DNA of 64,000 bases from Burkholderiales bacterium JOSHI_001 (lineage in GTDB: Bacteria; Pseudomonadota; Gammaproteobacteria; Burkholderiales; Burkholderiaceae_C). The notes under the pieces were generated by a model, which saw only the letters and a program-made list of their open reading frames with translations, did no database searches and had not been told where the DNA came from. The DNA is taken from NCBI GenBank assembly GCA_000244995.1, contig CM001438.1, forward strand, positions 3,930,090 through 3,994,089, in the 5' to 3' direction. The position numbers and the translations under genes were made by a program. Below, one piece after another: positions 34,977 through 43,509 of this stretch; position 1 is the first letter of the stretch, and each line of letters starts with the position of its first letter.

Positions 34977-36314
34977 ATGACACCCTTTCGCATCGGTGCC
35001 GGCGCCGGTTATGCCGGCGACCGCATCGACCCTGCCCTGGCCCTGGCCGAACTCGGCGCGCTGAACGCCCTGGTCTTCGAATGCCTGGCGGAGCGCACCA
35101 TTGCGCTGGCACAGCTGCGCCGCAGCCGCGACCCCGATCAGGGCTTCGACCCGCTGCTGGCCGCCCGGATGCGCGCCGTGCTGCCGGCCTGTGTTCGACA
35201 TGGCGTCACCGTCATCAGCAACATGGGCGCCGCCAACCCCGAAGCCGCGGGCGCAGCGGTGCTGGCGGTGGCGCGTGAGCTGGGCCTGCCGAAGCTGCGC
35301 GTGGCGGTGCTGACCGGCGACGACGTGCTGCCCTGGGTGCGCGCCAACGATGTGGCACTGCTGGACAGCACACAGCACGCCAGCGACCTGGGCGAGCGCC
35401 TGATCTCGGCCAACGCCTACCTGGGCGCCGAGGCGCTGCTGCCGGCCCTGGGCAGCGGGGCCCAGGTGGTGATCACCGGCCGGGTGGCCGACCCGGCGCT
35501 GTTCCTGGCGCCGCTGATGCACCACTTCGGCTGGCACGCCGACGACTGGCCGCAGCTGGGCCAGGGCGTGTTGGTGGGCCACCTGCTGGAGTGTGCAGCG
35601 CAGGTCAGCGGCGGCTACATCGCCGACCCGGGGCACTTTGATGTGCCCAGCCTGCACGATGTGGGTTTCCCGCTGGCCGAGGTGCAGGCCGATGGCAGGG
35701 CGGTGATCACCAAGCTGGCCGGCACCGGCGGCTGCGTGAACCGGCTGAGCTGCACGGCGCAGTTGCTCTACGAGATCGAAGACCCGGCGCGCTACCTGCA
35801 GCCCGACGTGGTGGCTGACTTTTCCAAGGTGGTGTTGAAGGACCTGGGCAGCGACCGCGTGCACATCAGCGGCGCCAGCGGCACGCCCCGGCCCGACCCG
35901 TTGAAGGCCACGCTGGGCTACCGCGATGGCTGGATCGGCGAAGGCCAGATTTCCTACGCCGGCCCCGGTGCGCGGGAACGCGGCGCCCTGGCGCTGCAGG
36001 TGCTGGAACACCGCATGCGCTTGCTGGGCCTGGGCGGCTTGGAACAGCGCGCAGAACTGATCGGCGTGAACGCCATGCACGGGCCGCAGCGAGGCACGGA
36101 CCGCAACCCTTACGAGGTGCGCGCGCGCCTGGCGGTGCGCTGCGGCACCCGCGAGCAGGCCGAACAGGTGGGGCAGGAGGTGGAAGCGCTTTACCTGAAC
36201 GGACCGGCCGGTGGGGGTGGGGTGACGCAAAGTGTGCGCGAAGTGATCGCCGCCGCGTCAGCGCTGGTGCCGCGCGAGGCGGCGCGTCCCCAGGTGAAGG
36301 TCTTGGAGCTGTGA
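34977..36314 (+). CDS. AtuA-family protein (DUF1446)
   Basis: A 445-residue cytoplasmic protein of the acyclic-terpene-utilisation AtuA family. Its N-terminus RIGAGAGYAGDRIDPA and the internal ITGRVADPALFLAPL and GTGGCVNRLSCTAQLLYEI are family landmarks. AtuA is required for citronellol/geraniol or related branched acyl-CoA catabolism, but the reaction is not established. It is 34 bases after the lrp-like gene and 1 base before its small partner. Confidence 0.85.
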   Translation: MTPFRIGAGAGYAGDRIDPALALAELGALNALVFECLAERTIALAQLRRSRDPDQGFDPLLAARMRAVLPACVRHGVTVISNMGAANPEAAGAAVLAVARELGLPKLRVAVLTGDDVLPWVRANDVALLDSTQHASDLGERLISANAYLGAEALLPALGSGAQVVITGRVADPALFLAPLMHHFGWHADDWPQLGQGVLVGHLLECAAQVSGGYIADPGHFDVPSLHDVGFPLAEVQADGRAVITKLAGTGGCVNRLSCTAQLLYEIEDPARYLQPDVVADFSKVVLKDLGSDRVHISGASGTPRPDPLKATLGYRDGWIGEGQISYAGPGARERGALALQVLEHRMRLLGLGGLEQRAELIGVNAMHGPQRGTDRNPYEVRARLAVRCGTREQAEQVGQEVEALYLNGPAGGGGVTQSVREVIAAASALVPREAARPQVKVLEL

Positions 36315-36315
36315 G

Positions 36316-36636
36316 ATGAAAACGCTGCAGGACATCGCCATCGCGCGTTCAGGCGACAAGGGCAACCGCGCCACGCTCAGCGTCATCGCGCGCGACCCGG
36401 CGCATTACCCGCTGCTGGAACGCCTGCTCACGACCGAACGCGTGAAGGAACACTACCGCGGCATCGTTGCAGGCGCGGTGCAGCGCCACCTGTTGCCGCA
36501 CCTGGGCGCCGTGCACTTCGTGATGCACGACGCCCTGGGTGGCGGCGTGACCCGCTCGCTGGCGCTGGACGCGCATGGCAAGACGCTGAGTGCGGCCATC
36601 CTGGACCTGCCGCTGGACGAAGTCCCGTCTGCCTGA
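36316..36636 (+). CDS. AtuA-like ferredoxin-fold small partner
   Basis: A 106-residue protein starting LQDIAIARSGDKGNRATLSVIARD, the signature of the small AtuA-like domain that is fused to DUF1446 in some species and separate in others. Here it is a separate gene one base after the large partner, so the two products likely form one complex. Function unknown. Confidence 0.85.
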   Translation: MKTLQDIAIARSGDKGNRATLSVIARDPAHYPLLERLLTTERVKEHYRGIVAGAVQRHLLPHLGAVHFVMHDALGGGVTRSLALDAHGKTLSAAILDLPLDEVPSA

Positions 36637-36678
36637 CAATTCCGCTTTCACCCCGGAAAACATCAAGGAGACCGCCCC

Positions 36679-37647
36679 GTGTTCTTCGTCAACCGCCGCT
36701 CCGCCATGCTGCTGGGCGCCCTGCTCTGCGCCACCGCCGCACAGGCCCAGCCTTACCCCAAGCAGCCCATCCGCGCCGTGGTGCCTTTTGCCGCCGGCAG
36801 CGCCACCGACCAGATCGGCCGCGCCTTTGCCGAGAAGATGTCGGTCACGCTGGGCCAGCCCATCGTCATCGACAACAAGCCCGGTGCCAACGGCATGCTG
36901 GGCGCCGACATCGTGGCCAAGGCGCCGGCCGATGGCTACACCCTGCTCATCGGCACCAACAGCACCAACGCGGCGCTGAAGTACCTGATGAAGAAGCTGC
37001 CCTACGACCAGGACAGCGCCTTCGCGCCGGTGGGCTACCTGGGATCGGTGCCGCTGATGGTGGCGGTGAACAACGACCTGCCCATCAAGACGCTGAAGGA
37101 CCTGGTGGACATGGCCAAGGCCAAGCCCGGCCAGGTGAGCTTTGCCTATGCCAGCACCTCGCAGCAGGTGTCGTCCGAAGTGCTGGCCAGCATGGCCGGC
37201 ATCCAGATGAACCCCATCCCCTACAAGAGCGGCCCGGCCGCGATGACCGACCTGATCGGCGGCCAGGTGATGATGTTCACCGCCGACTTCGGCGTGACCG
37301 TGCCGCAGCACAAGGGCGGCAAGATCCGCGGCCTGGCGGTCACGTCGATGAAGCGCGCGTCGGTGGTGCCCGAACTGCCCACGGTGAACGAAGCGCTGGG
37401 GCTGAAGGACTACGAGCTGATCGCCTACTTCGCGGTGTTCGCACCCGCCGGCACGCCGGCTGACGTGGTGGCGAAACTGAACCAGGCCATCAACGCCGCG
37501 GCCAACAGCAAGGACGTGCAGGAGAAGTTCGCGTCACTGGGCTTTTCGGTGGAGCCCGGCACGCCCGAGGCCCTGGCCCAGCGCAACAAGGGCGAAACCG
37601 CGAAGTGGGCCAAGGCCATCCGCGACGCGAAGATCGAACCGCAGTGA
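36679..37647 (+). CDS. Bug-family periplasmic solute receptor (TctC-like)
   Basis: A 322-residue tripartite tricarboxylate transporter receptor. The signal peptide is MLLGALLCATAAQAQ and the family motifs YPKQPIRAVVPFAAGSATD and VIDNKPGANGMLGADIVAKAPADGYTLL-type segment are present. The start is GTG with AAGGAG 8 bases upstream. Bug proteins bind carboxylates. It lies 42 bases after the AtuA pair, suggesting its ligand is the substrate of that pathway. It could serve the orphan TctBA at the left end. Confidence 0.9.
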   Translation: MFFVNRRSAMLLGALLCATAAQAQPYPKQPIRAVVPFAAGSATDQIGRAFAEKMSVTLGQPIVIDNKPGANGMLGADIVAKAPADGYTLLIGTNSTNAALKYLMKKLPYDQDSAFAPVGYLGSVPLMVAVNNDLPIKTLKDLVDMAKAKPGQVSFAYASTSQQVSSEVLASMAGIQMNPIPYKSGPAAMTDLIGGQVMMFTADFGVTVPQHKGGKIRGLAVTSMKRASVVPELPTVNEALGLKDYELIAYFAVFAPAGTPADVVAKLNQAINAAANSKDVQEKFASLGFSVEPGTPEALAQRNKGETAKWAKAIRDAKIEPQ

Positions 37648-37648
37648 T

Positions 37649-38242
37649 TCAGCGCCGGCGAGGCGCCGCCGGCGCGCTGGTGCGCTTCTCGGTGGCCGGG
37701 CCCAGGCTGGCCTGGTCCAGCCACAGCAGGGCATCCACCTGCTGCATGAAGCGGTGCAGGTAGTCGGGCGAGGCCTCGCGCATCACCAGCAGGGCCTGGT
37801 GCAGCAGGCGCTGGGTGTTCAGCGGCCCGGCCTGTTCGGGCACCTTGGACCGGCTTTGCGTCAAACGCTGGTCCACGCTCAGGCGCGACCAGGTGCTGCG
37901 GTAGTAGCGCAGTGCCTTCAATTCCACCGGCGCAGGCGAATGCGAGGCAGCGCCACCGGAGGCTGCCGGCAGCGGCGGTGCGGCGTGCTGCGCCAGGTGG
38001 GCCAGCAGTTCGGCCAAGGGGCTGGGCCCGGGAGCCGGCGCCGCGGCTGAGCCCGCCACACGCGCCGCGTCCAGGCGATGCGCACAGGCTTCTACCAAGC
38101 GCTGAAGCCTGTCCTCCACCAGGCGCCGGGTGTGGCCGTCATGGCCTTCGGCGCGGCGCGCCATGGCCTCGATCTGGCGGAAGTGCACCGGGTCCAGGCG
38201 CGCCGCGCCCTGGGCGCGCAAAGCCTCGATGGCGGCCTTCAT
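37649..38242 (-). CDS. DUF2894 protein, last gene of motor-like operon
   Basis: A 197-residue soluble protein matching my recollection of DUF2894: an N-terminal helical region (IEALRAQGAARLDPVHFRQIEAMARRA), a Pro/Ala linker (about 65-100) and a C-terminal helical domain (ELKALRYYRSTWSRLSVDQRLTQ, then GPLNTQRLLHQALLVMREASPDYLHRFMQQVDALLWL). No signal peptide or membrane span. It starts in an ATGA overlap with the OmpA/MotB-like gene and is therefore part of the DUF3348-DUF802-OmpA-DUF2894 unit. Biochemical role unknown. Confidence 0.75.
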   Translation of the reverse strand: MKAAIEALRAQGAARLDPVHFRQIEAMARRAEGHDGHTRRLVEDRLQRLVEACAHRLDAARVAGSAAAPAPGPSPLAELLAHLAQHAAPPLPAASGGAASHSPAPVELKALRYYRSTWSRLSVDQRLTQSRSKVPEQAGPLNTQRLLHQALLVMREASPDYLHRFMQQVDALLWLDQASLGPATEKRTSAPAAPRRR

Positions 38243-38883
38243 TTCGCGGCCGCGCTCTGGCGTGCGGCCGGGCGCGGCATGGGGGTGATTTCCACCCGCC
38301 GGTTGCGCGCACGCCCTTCGGCATCGGCGTTGGACGCCACCGGCTGGCCGGACCCGAAGGCCGCGGCGAACACCTCCGGCGCCGGCACGCCGTCTTCGAT
38401 CAGCGCGCGCGTGACGGTCAACGCGCGCTGGGCCGACAGCTCCCAGTTGTCAGCAAAGGGCTGGCTGCCCTCGCGCACCTGGCGGTCGTCGGTGAAGCCG
38501 CTCACCATCAGGATCTCGTCGCGCGCAGCCAGGTAGGCGGCCAGCGGTGCGGCCAGGCTTTTCAGCAGGCGCTGTCCTTCGGGCTGCAACTGGTCGGCGC
38601 CGAAAGCGAACAGCACGCTGTTGCTGATGCCGATGCGGCCGTTGTTCAGCGTGACCCGGCCCTGGGCCAGCGGAATGGCCAGGGCCTTTTCCAGCGCCTC
38701 GCGCCGCTGCTCCTCGGCCTGGCGCTTCTTCACCTCGGTTTCCAGCCTGGCGGCCAGGTCCAGTTGCATGCCAAGTGCAAACACCAGGATCAGCACGAAG
38801 GCGCCCAGCAGGCTGGCCATCAGGTCGCCGAACACGGCCCAGACGGGCGCGCTGGTTTCGGTGCCGCTGGGGTCGATTTCCAT
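38239..38883 (-). CDS. MotB/ZorB-like OmpA-domain membrane protein
   Basis: A 214-residue protein with one N-terminal membrane span (about 15-38) that contains an aspartate at position 20 (VFGDLMASLLGAF), exactly where MotB, TolR and ZorB keep the ion-binding acid. A short linker leads to a C-terminal OmpA peptidoglycan-binding domain (MVSGFTDDRQV, NWELSAQRA, FGSGQPVASNADAEGR, NRRVEI). This is the stator-anchor architecture, not a free outer-membrane OmpA. It follows the MotA-like DUF802 gene by 10 bases and is coupled by ATGA to DUF2894. Confidence 0.85.
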   Translation of the reverse strand: MEIDPSGTETSAPVWAVFGDLMASLLGAFVLILVFALGMQLDLAARLETEVKKRQAEEQRREALEKALAIPLAQGRVTLNNGRIGISNSVLFAFGADQLQPEGQRLLKSLAAPLAAYLAARDEILMVSGFTDDRQVREGSQPFADNWELSAQRALTVTRALIEDGVPAPEVFAAAFGSGQPVASNADAEGRARNRRVEITPMPRPAARQSAAAK

Positions 38884-38893
38884 GGTCAGCGCC

Positions 38894-40906
38894 TCATGCT
38901 TCGCTGGCTTCGGCGGACCGGCGGCCGGCCACGCGCTGCAGGTCTTCCACGATCTGCTTCTGCGACATCAGGCTCAGGTCGATGACCTCGCGCGCCTGCG
39001 CCACGTAGTAGGCCAGCTGTTCGTCGCTGCGGACGAGCGACTTGCCCAAGGCCTCTTCCACCCGCTGCAGCTGGCCCATCAGCTGGCCGCTGCTGGCGCT
39101 GAACTGCGCCACCGCGGCGCCGAAGGCTTCGCCCAGGCTGGCCACTTCCACCGCGCTGCTGCCCAGTTGCGAACCCAGCTGCGTGGACAGGGCCTGCAGG
39201 CTGGCCGACTGCGCGTCCACCTTGTCGTTGAATCGGGCACCGGTGCTTTCCAGCCAAGCGGCGGTGGACGCGACCAGGCTGTCGATCGCCATCTTCTGCT
39301 CGGTGGAGGTGTGCTGCACCGCGTCCAGCAGGGTGTTCAGCGTGGCCATCACACGGGCACGTTCTTCCAGCATGGCGTTGTCGCGCACCATGCTGTCCGA
39401 CAGCTTGTCGCGCAGCTGCGCCACCACGTCCGCGGCGGCGCGAGGCGCTTCGGCGGCGGTATCCACCAGCCGCGCCACTTCGCTGAGGGTGCCGCGGGCA
39501 TGGGCCTCGGCCTGGGCGCTGATGCGTTCGGCCGTCTGCTCCAGGGTCTGGCAGATGCGGGCCTGCTGCGCCAGGGTGTGGGTCCCCGCCTCCTGCCAGG
39601 CTTCCTGCAAGGCGGTGGACACAGCGGCCAGGCTGGCGGCCCAGGCCGCCTGGCGTTGTTCGTCGCGCGCGGCGCCTTCGGCCTGCTGTTGGGCCTGTGC
39701 CTGGCGCTGTGTGTCCGCCAGGTTCTGGTTCAACTGCGCATGCTGCTTCGCCAGGGCGTCCACCAGGTCCGCGGATCGCTGCTGGAAGTGGCTGCCAAAG
39801 CCGTCCAGCACGGCGCCCAGGCGCTGGGCCAGGGCTTCGCTGGCGCGCTGGTGGTCGGCCAGCGCACGGGCCCAGGTGCCGGCCACGGTGTGGGACGTGG
39901 CTTCGAAGCGGCTGGACAGGCCCTCCAGTTGCTGCTGCACGCTGGCGGCGACGCCACCCTGCAACGCGGTGGTTTCGCGCGCGATGCCGGCCATGGTGCT
40001 TTCCACCGCCGGCAGCCAGGAGGCAGCGGCCACGCGGGCACTTTCGCTCAGGCTGTGCTGCAGGGTCTGGTCCACCGAGGCAGCCAGGGCCTTGTAGGCC
40101 GCGTCGGCCTGGGTGTGGAACTGCGCCTGGCGCTCCAGCAGGCTGTCGCCGGCCTGGCGCTGCTGCTGTTCCAGCTGGGCCATCAAGCCCTTCAGCTGGT
40201 CCACCAGGGCGGGAAGATGCTGCGCCTGGTCCCGCTGCAATTGCAACTGCTGCTGCTGCAGGGCCAGCGCGGCCTGGCGCTGGTGGGTGCGGGTGAAGGG
40301 GTGCAGGGTGCTGGCGATGAGCTGGTCCAGCTGCTGCGCGGCATGGACCCGCGCGCGGCGGCACAGCGCCGACATCAGGCCCAGCATGGCCGACGCGGCC
40401 ACACCGGCCACCGAGGTGCCGAAGGCCAGGCCCAGGCCCTTCACCGGCGCGGCCAGCGATTCCCGCATGGTGGCCAGGTCGGTGGCGCGTTCCAGCGCCA
40501 CGCCGGTGCCGTTGAGCGTGACCACCATGCCCAGGAAGGTGCCCAGCATGCCCAGCAGCACCAGCAGGCCGGCGAGGTAAGGTGCCATGGCCGGGCCGGG
40601 CAAGGCCGCGCGTTCACCTTCCACGCGCTGGCGCACCACCGGGCGCAAGGTGTCGGGCACGGCGGCCAGCGCCTCGTCCAGGCTGTTCACGGGTTCGGGG
40701 CGTGTGCCCAGCGCCACCAGCGCACGGCCCAGGCCGGCGGTGGTTTCGTCGAAGCGCCACAGTTCCAGCGCACCCATCAGGTAGAAGGCGGCGATCAGCA
40801 GGGTCATCACCAGCGCCAGCGGATTGCTGCGCAGGTAGCCGGCGCTCACCCACGCGATGGCCAGCAGGCCCACGCCGAAGGCGGCACGAAAGAGAAGCTT
40901 GTTCAT
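38894..40906 (-). CDS. DUF802 MotA/ZorA-like channel protein with long coiled-coil tail
   Basis: A 670-residue protein. Four predicted spans (about 5-23, 29-48, 107-131, 153-181) carry the MotA/ExbB/TolQ-type motifs LLGMLGTFLGMVVTLNG and GLAFGTSVAGVAASAMLG, including the TS pair next to the ion path. Residues about 205-650 are a Gln/Ala/Leu-rich coiled coil that would project into the cytoplasm, as in ZorA. I recall this family as DUF802 (assignment from memory). It overlaps DUF3348 by an ATGA and precedes the MotB/ZorB-like gene. Inferred role: ion-driven inner-membrane motor. Confidence 0.8.
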   Translation of the reverse strand: MNKLLFRAAFGVGLLAIAWVSAGYLRSNPLALVMTLLIAAFYLMGALELWRFDETTAGLGRALVALGTRPEPVNSLDEALAAVPDTLRPVVRQRVEGERAALPGPAMAPYLAGLLVLLGMLGTFLGMVVTLNGTGVALERATDLATMRESLAAPVKGLGLAFGTSVAGVAASAMLGLMSALCRRARVHAAQQLDQLIASTLHPFTRTHQRQAALALQQQQLQLQRDQAQHLPALVDQLKGLMAQLEQQQRQAGDSLLERQAQFHTQADAAYKALAASVDQTLQHSLSESARVAAASWLPAVESTMAGIARETTALQGGVAASVQQQLEGLSSRFEATSHTVAGTWARALADHQRASEALAQRLGAVLDGFGSHFQQRSADLVDALAKQHAQLNQNLADTQRQAQAQQQAEGAARDEQRQAAWAASLAAVSTALQEAWQEAGTHTLAQQARICQTLEQTAERISAQAEAHARGTLSEVARLVDTAAEAPRAAADVVAQLRDKLSDSMVRDNAMLEERARVMATLNTLLDAVQHTSTEQKMAIDSLVASTAAWLESTGARFNDKVDAQSASLQALSTQLGSQLGSSAVEVASLGEAFGAAVAQFSASSGQLMGQLQRVEEALGKSLVRSDEQLAYYVAQAREVIDLSLMSQKQIVEDLQRVAGRRSAEASEA

Positions 40907-41568
40907 GGCGCCTTGGGCGGTGGGTTGCGCAGCGCGTCCAGCAGGCCGAGCGCCGGCTGCAGGCGCAGGTCCAGCTCGGCCTGCAGCAGGCGCTGCATGT
41001 CCTGGCGGAAGGGGCCCAGCCAGGCGCTGGCCGGTGCGGCCTCGGGAGCGGCACGGCGGCGGCGTTCAAAGTGTTTTTCCAGCAGCGTGGGCATCAGCGC
41101 CAGCAGGGCCTGCTCCCGCGGGGCCAGCACGTCCCGCATCACCGCGTCGAGGGCGGCCAGGCGGCTCAAGGGCTGGGGTCGCGACGCCAGCGCCGAGCGC
41201 AACTGCTTGCGCAGTGCGGTCACGGCGGTTTCCATGGCCTGTTGCAGGGCCTGGCAGCGCCGGCGGTAGGACGGGAAATCGAGGTCGGTCACCTTGGGGC
41301 CGCAGGCGGCTTCAATGGAACGCTGCAGTCTGACCTGCACGCGGGTGAATTCGCGCTCAACGGTCTCAGCGTCGACGTCCGACGCCGCGGCCGCCGGCGA
41401 ACCGTTCAAGGCCGCGGAAAGCGCAATGGCATCGGCCCAGCCCAGCCAGCGCCCCAGCCCTTCCACGAAGGACGGCTTGGCGGCGGGGCCCTCGGCCAGG
41501 TTCAGCTGGGCCAGCAGCCCGACCAGCGCCGAGCCGTTCAAGGAGGTGGGCGGTAAGGCTTGCTGCAT
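40903..41568 (-). CDS. DUF3348 protein, first gene of motor-like operon
   Basis: A 221-residue, mostly helical soluble protein resembling DUF3348 (family from memory). Landmarks: LVGLLAQLNLAE, FVEGLGRWLGWADAIALSAAL, then FTRVQVRLQRSIEAAC and a C-terminal FRQDMQRLLQAELDLRLQPALGLLDAL. No signal or span. The ATG at 41568 was chosen; a TTG four codons earlier is possible. It is coupled by ATGA to DUF802. It sits 91 bases after the hydrolase gene, so it may continue the long upstream operon. Confidence 0.75.
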   Translation of the reverse strand: MQQALPPTSLNGSALVGLLAQLNLAEGPAAKPSFVEGLGRWLGWADAIALSAALNGSPAAAASDVDAETVEREFTRVQVRLQRSIEAACGPKVTDLDFPSYRRRCQALQQAMETAVTALRKQLRSALASRPQPLSRLAALDAVMRDVLAPREQALLALMPTLLEKHFERRRRAAPEAAPASAWLGPFRQDMQRLLQAELDLRLQPALGLLDALRNPPPKAP

Positions 41569-41659
41569 GCGGGCGGCCAAGGTCCACGGCGAAAAACCCA
41601 GCAGTCTACACGGCGAGCCCTGGGCACCCAGGGTTCACCCGCAGCGCCGGCTGCGGGCC

Positions 41660-43492
41660 TCAGGGCGATTCGCGCTCGAAAACCGCCCCGGAAAAGCGGA
41701 TCAGGGGCGGCTGGCCCGGCTGCGGCTGCAGCGTGACCACCGGGCCGGTGTCGGCCAGCGGCCCGACCAGGCGCGCGCGGGTGTCGGACTCGGGCCGCAG
41801 CAGTGTGCGCACCCGCTGCCCACCGAAGGCCGGGTGGATGGTGTAGCCCACCCACAGCCGCCCGTCGGCCACCGACACCTGCACGTCACGGGCCGTGGGC
41901 ACTTCTCCGGGCAGACGCTGCTGGCGGTAGCGGCCCACCCAGGCGGCCGCGGCCGTCGGCAGCGGCCCGCGCGCCGGCAGGCGTTCACCCACCAGCATGC
42001 GCTGCCCATCCATCACGCCGATGAGCACATCGCGCCCGGCCACGCGCTCGCACAGCAGGCCCAGGTCACCCAGCGGCCCCAGGTTGGCCGACCACAGCCC
42101 CAGCACGCGGTACCTCAGGCCCAGGCGACCCCCTTCGCCTTCGCGCAGTTCCAGGGTTTGCTCGGCCGCACCCATCACGGCCTTCAGGTCGGGACCCTGG
42201 GCCTTGATCGTCACCGGGCCGGCCACCGTGGCGTAGTCGCCCAGGCAGGCGCGGTGCACGGCGGCGCGCTGGGCATCGGGCCAGGCCTGCAGCGCGGGCC
42301 GGAAGCCCGGCTCCGGCACGGGTTGGGGGATGCCGGTCTTGGCCTCCAGCATCAGCGCCAGCGCGCGCTGGGCCACGCGGTTGACGACGCCGAGCGCGGC
42401 ACCGTCGTTGGCGGCCACCACCACGCCCAGGCGCTGCTCGGGCAGCATCATCAATTGGCTGCGGAAGTAGAAGGTGGCGCCGGCATGGTGGGCCACCGGG
42501 CCACCGCCCTTGACGGTGTCCATGCCGAAGGTGCTGAACATCCAGCCCAGGCCCACACGCAGGTCGGCGTCCAACGGCACGTCGGTGTTCTGGGGGCGAA
42601 GCATCTCGGCCCATTCGCGCCGTGGCAGCACCACCTCGCCCATTCCGTTGTGGCCCCCTGCCAGCTGCATCGCGACGAATTTCGCCATCTCGTCGACGCT
42701 GGCGCTCAAGCCGCCAGCGGGCACGTCGCGCAACGCGGGCTCCTGCTGAGCCACCCCGCGCAGGTGGCCGGTGGCCATCTTCGGGTCGTCGGACACCCCG
42801 GTGCCGACGTAGGCGCTGTGCATGCCCAGCGGCTTCAGAACCGCCGCCTGCAGCTGGTCTTCGAACGCCCGCCCACTGGCCGCTTCCAGCGCCGCGCCCA
42901 CCAGGTCCAGGCCGATATTCGAATAGGCCATGGCCAGGCCGGGCGGTGCCGCACGGGGCTCGTCAGCCAGGCCGCGCAGCATGGTGCGGAAGTCGGTGGC
43001 GGGCGCCACCGCCGGGTCCACCCACATGCCGCCGTCGCTGTCGCGCGGCAGACCGCTGTGGTGCGTCATCAATTGGCGCAAGGTGATGGGTGCATCGGCC
43101 TGCTCGTCACCCAGGTGGAACCAGGGCAGCACCTGCTGGATGGGTGCGTCCAGCGCCAGTCGCCGCTGCGCCACCAACTGCATGGCCGCCGTGTCGGTGA
43201 ACAGCTTGGAAATGGACCCCATGCGGTACAGCGTCTGGCCGTCGGCCGGCCGCTTGGTCCGGACATCGGCCCAGCCCTGGCCCCAGGCAGCGATGGCTTG
43301 CTGGTCGTCGACGAGCGCGATGCTCAGGCCCGCCACCCGCTCGGCATTCATCTGCTGGGCGATGAAGGCCTGCAACTGCTGCTTCACCGCAGCAAAGTCA
43401 CCCCGCGCCACCGGCTGGGCCGGCGGGGGCACGCTGGCGCAGGCCGTCAGCAGGCACGCAGCCGACAAGGCGATCGATCGCAGCAACAACAT
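41660..43492 (-). CDS. Beta-lactamase-family serine hydrolase, lipoprotein
   Basis: A 610-residue class-C beta-lactamase/penicillin-binding-fold hydrolase. The N-terminus MLLLRSIALSAACLLTAC has a lipobox. The catalytic domain shows SISK (S-x-x-K nucleophile region GSISKLF), the YSN motif (AYSNIGL) and HHAGATFY in place of KTG. The last 200 residues form a beta-rich C-terminal domain of unknown role. A GTG seven codons upstream (43513) overlaps the ldcA stop as GTGA and is an alternative start. Next to an LD-carboxypeptidase, a role in peptidoglycan or peptide turnover is likely. Confidence 0.85.
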   Translation of the reverse strand: MLLLRSIALSAACLLTACASVPPPAQPVARGDFAAVKQQLQAFIAQQMNAERVAGLSIALVDDQQAIAAWGQGWADVRTKRPADGQTLYRMGSISKLFTDTAAMQLVAQRRLALDAPIQQVLPWFHLGDEQADAPITLRQLMTHHSGLPRDSDGGMWVDPAVAPATDFRTMLRGLADEPRAAPPGLAMAYSNIGLDLVGAALEAASGRAFEDQLQAAVLKPLGMHSAYVGTGVSDDPKMATGHLRGVAQQEPALRDVPAGGLSASVDEMAKFVAMQLAGGHNGMGEVVLPRREWAEMLRPQNTDVPLDADLRVGLGWMFSTFGMDTVKGGGPVAHHAGATFYFRSQLMMLPEQRLGVVVAANDGAALGVVNRVAQRALALMLEAKTGIPQPVPEPGFRPALQAWPDAQRAAVHRACLGDYATVAGPVTIKAQGPDLKAVMGAAEQTLELREGEGGRLGLRYRVLGLWSANLGPLGDLGLLCERVAGRDVLIGVMDGQRMLVGERLPARGPLPTAAAAWVGRYRQQRLPGEVPTARDVQVSVADGRLWVGYTIHPAFGGQRVRTLLRPESDTRARLVGPLADTGPVVTLQPQPGQPPLIRFSGAVFERESP

Positions 43493-43509
43493 GGCCGGCG
43501 CCACCACGC

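Noticed and set aside
38621-41269. 882-residue plus-strand frame opposite DUF802, hinting at an overlapping gene
   Set aside because: The antisense DUF802 frame has membrane spans and coiled coil with coherent family motifs; this frame has none.
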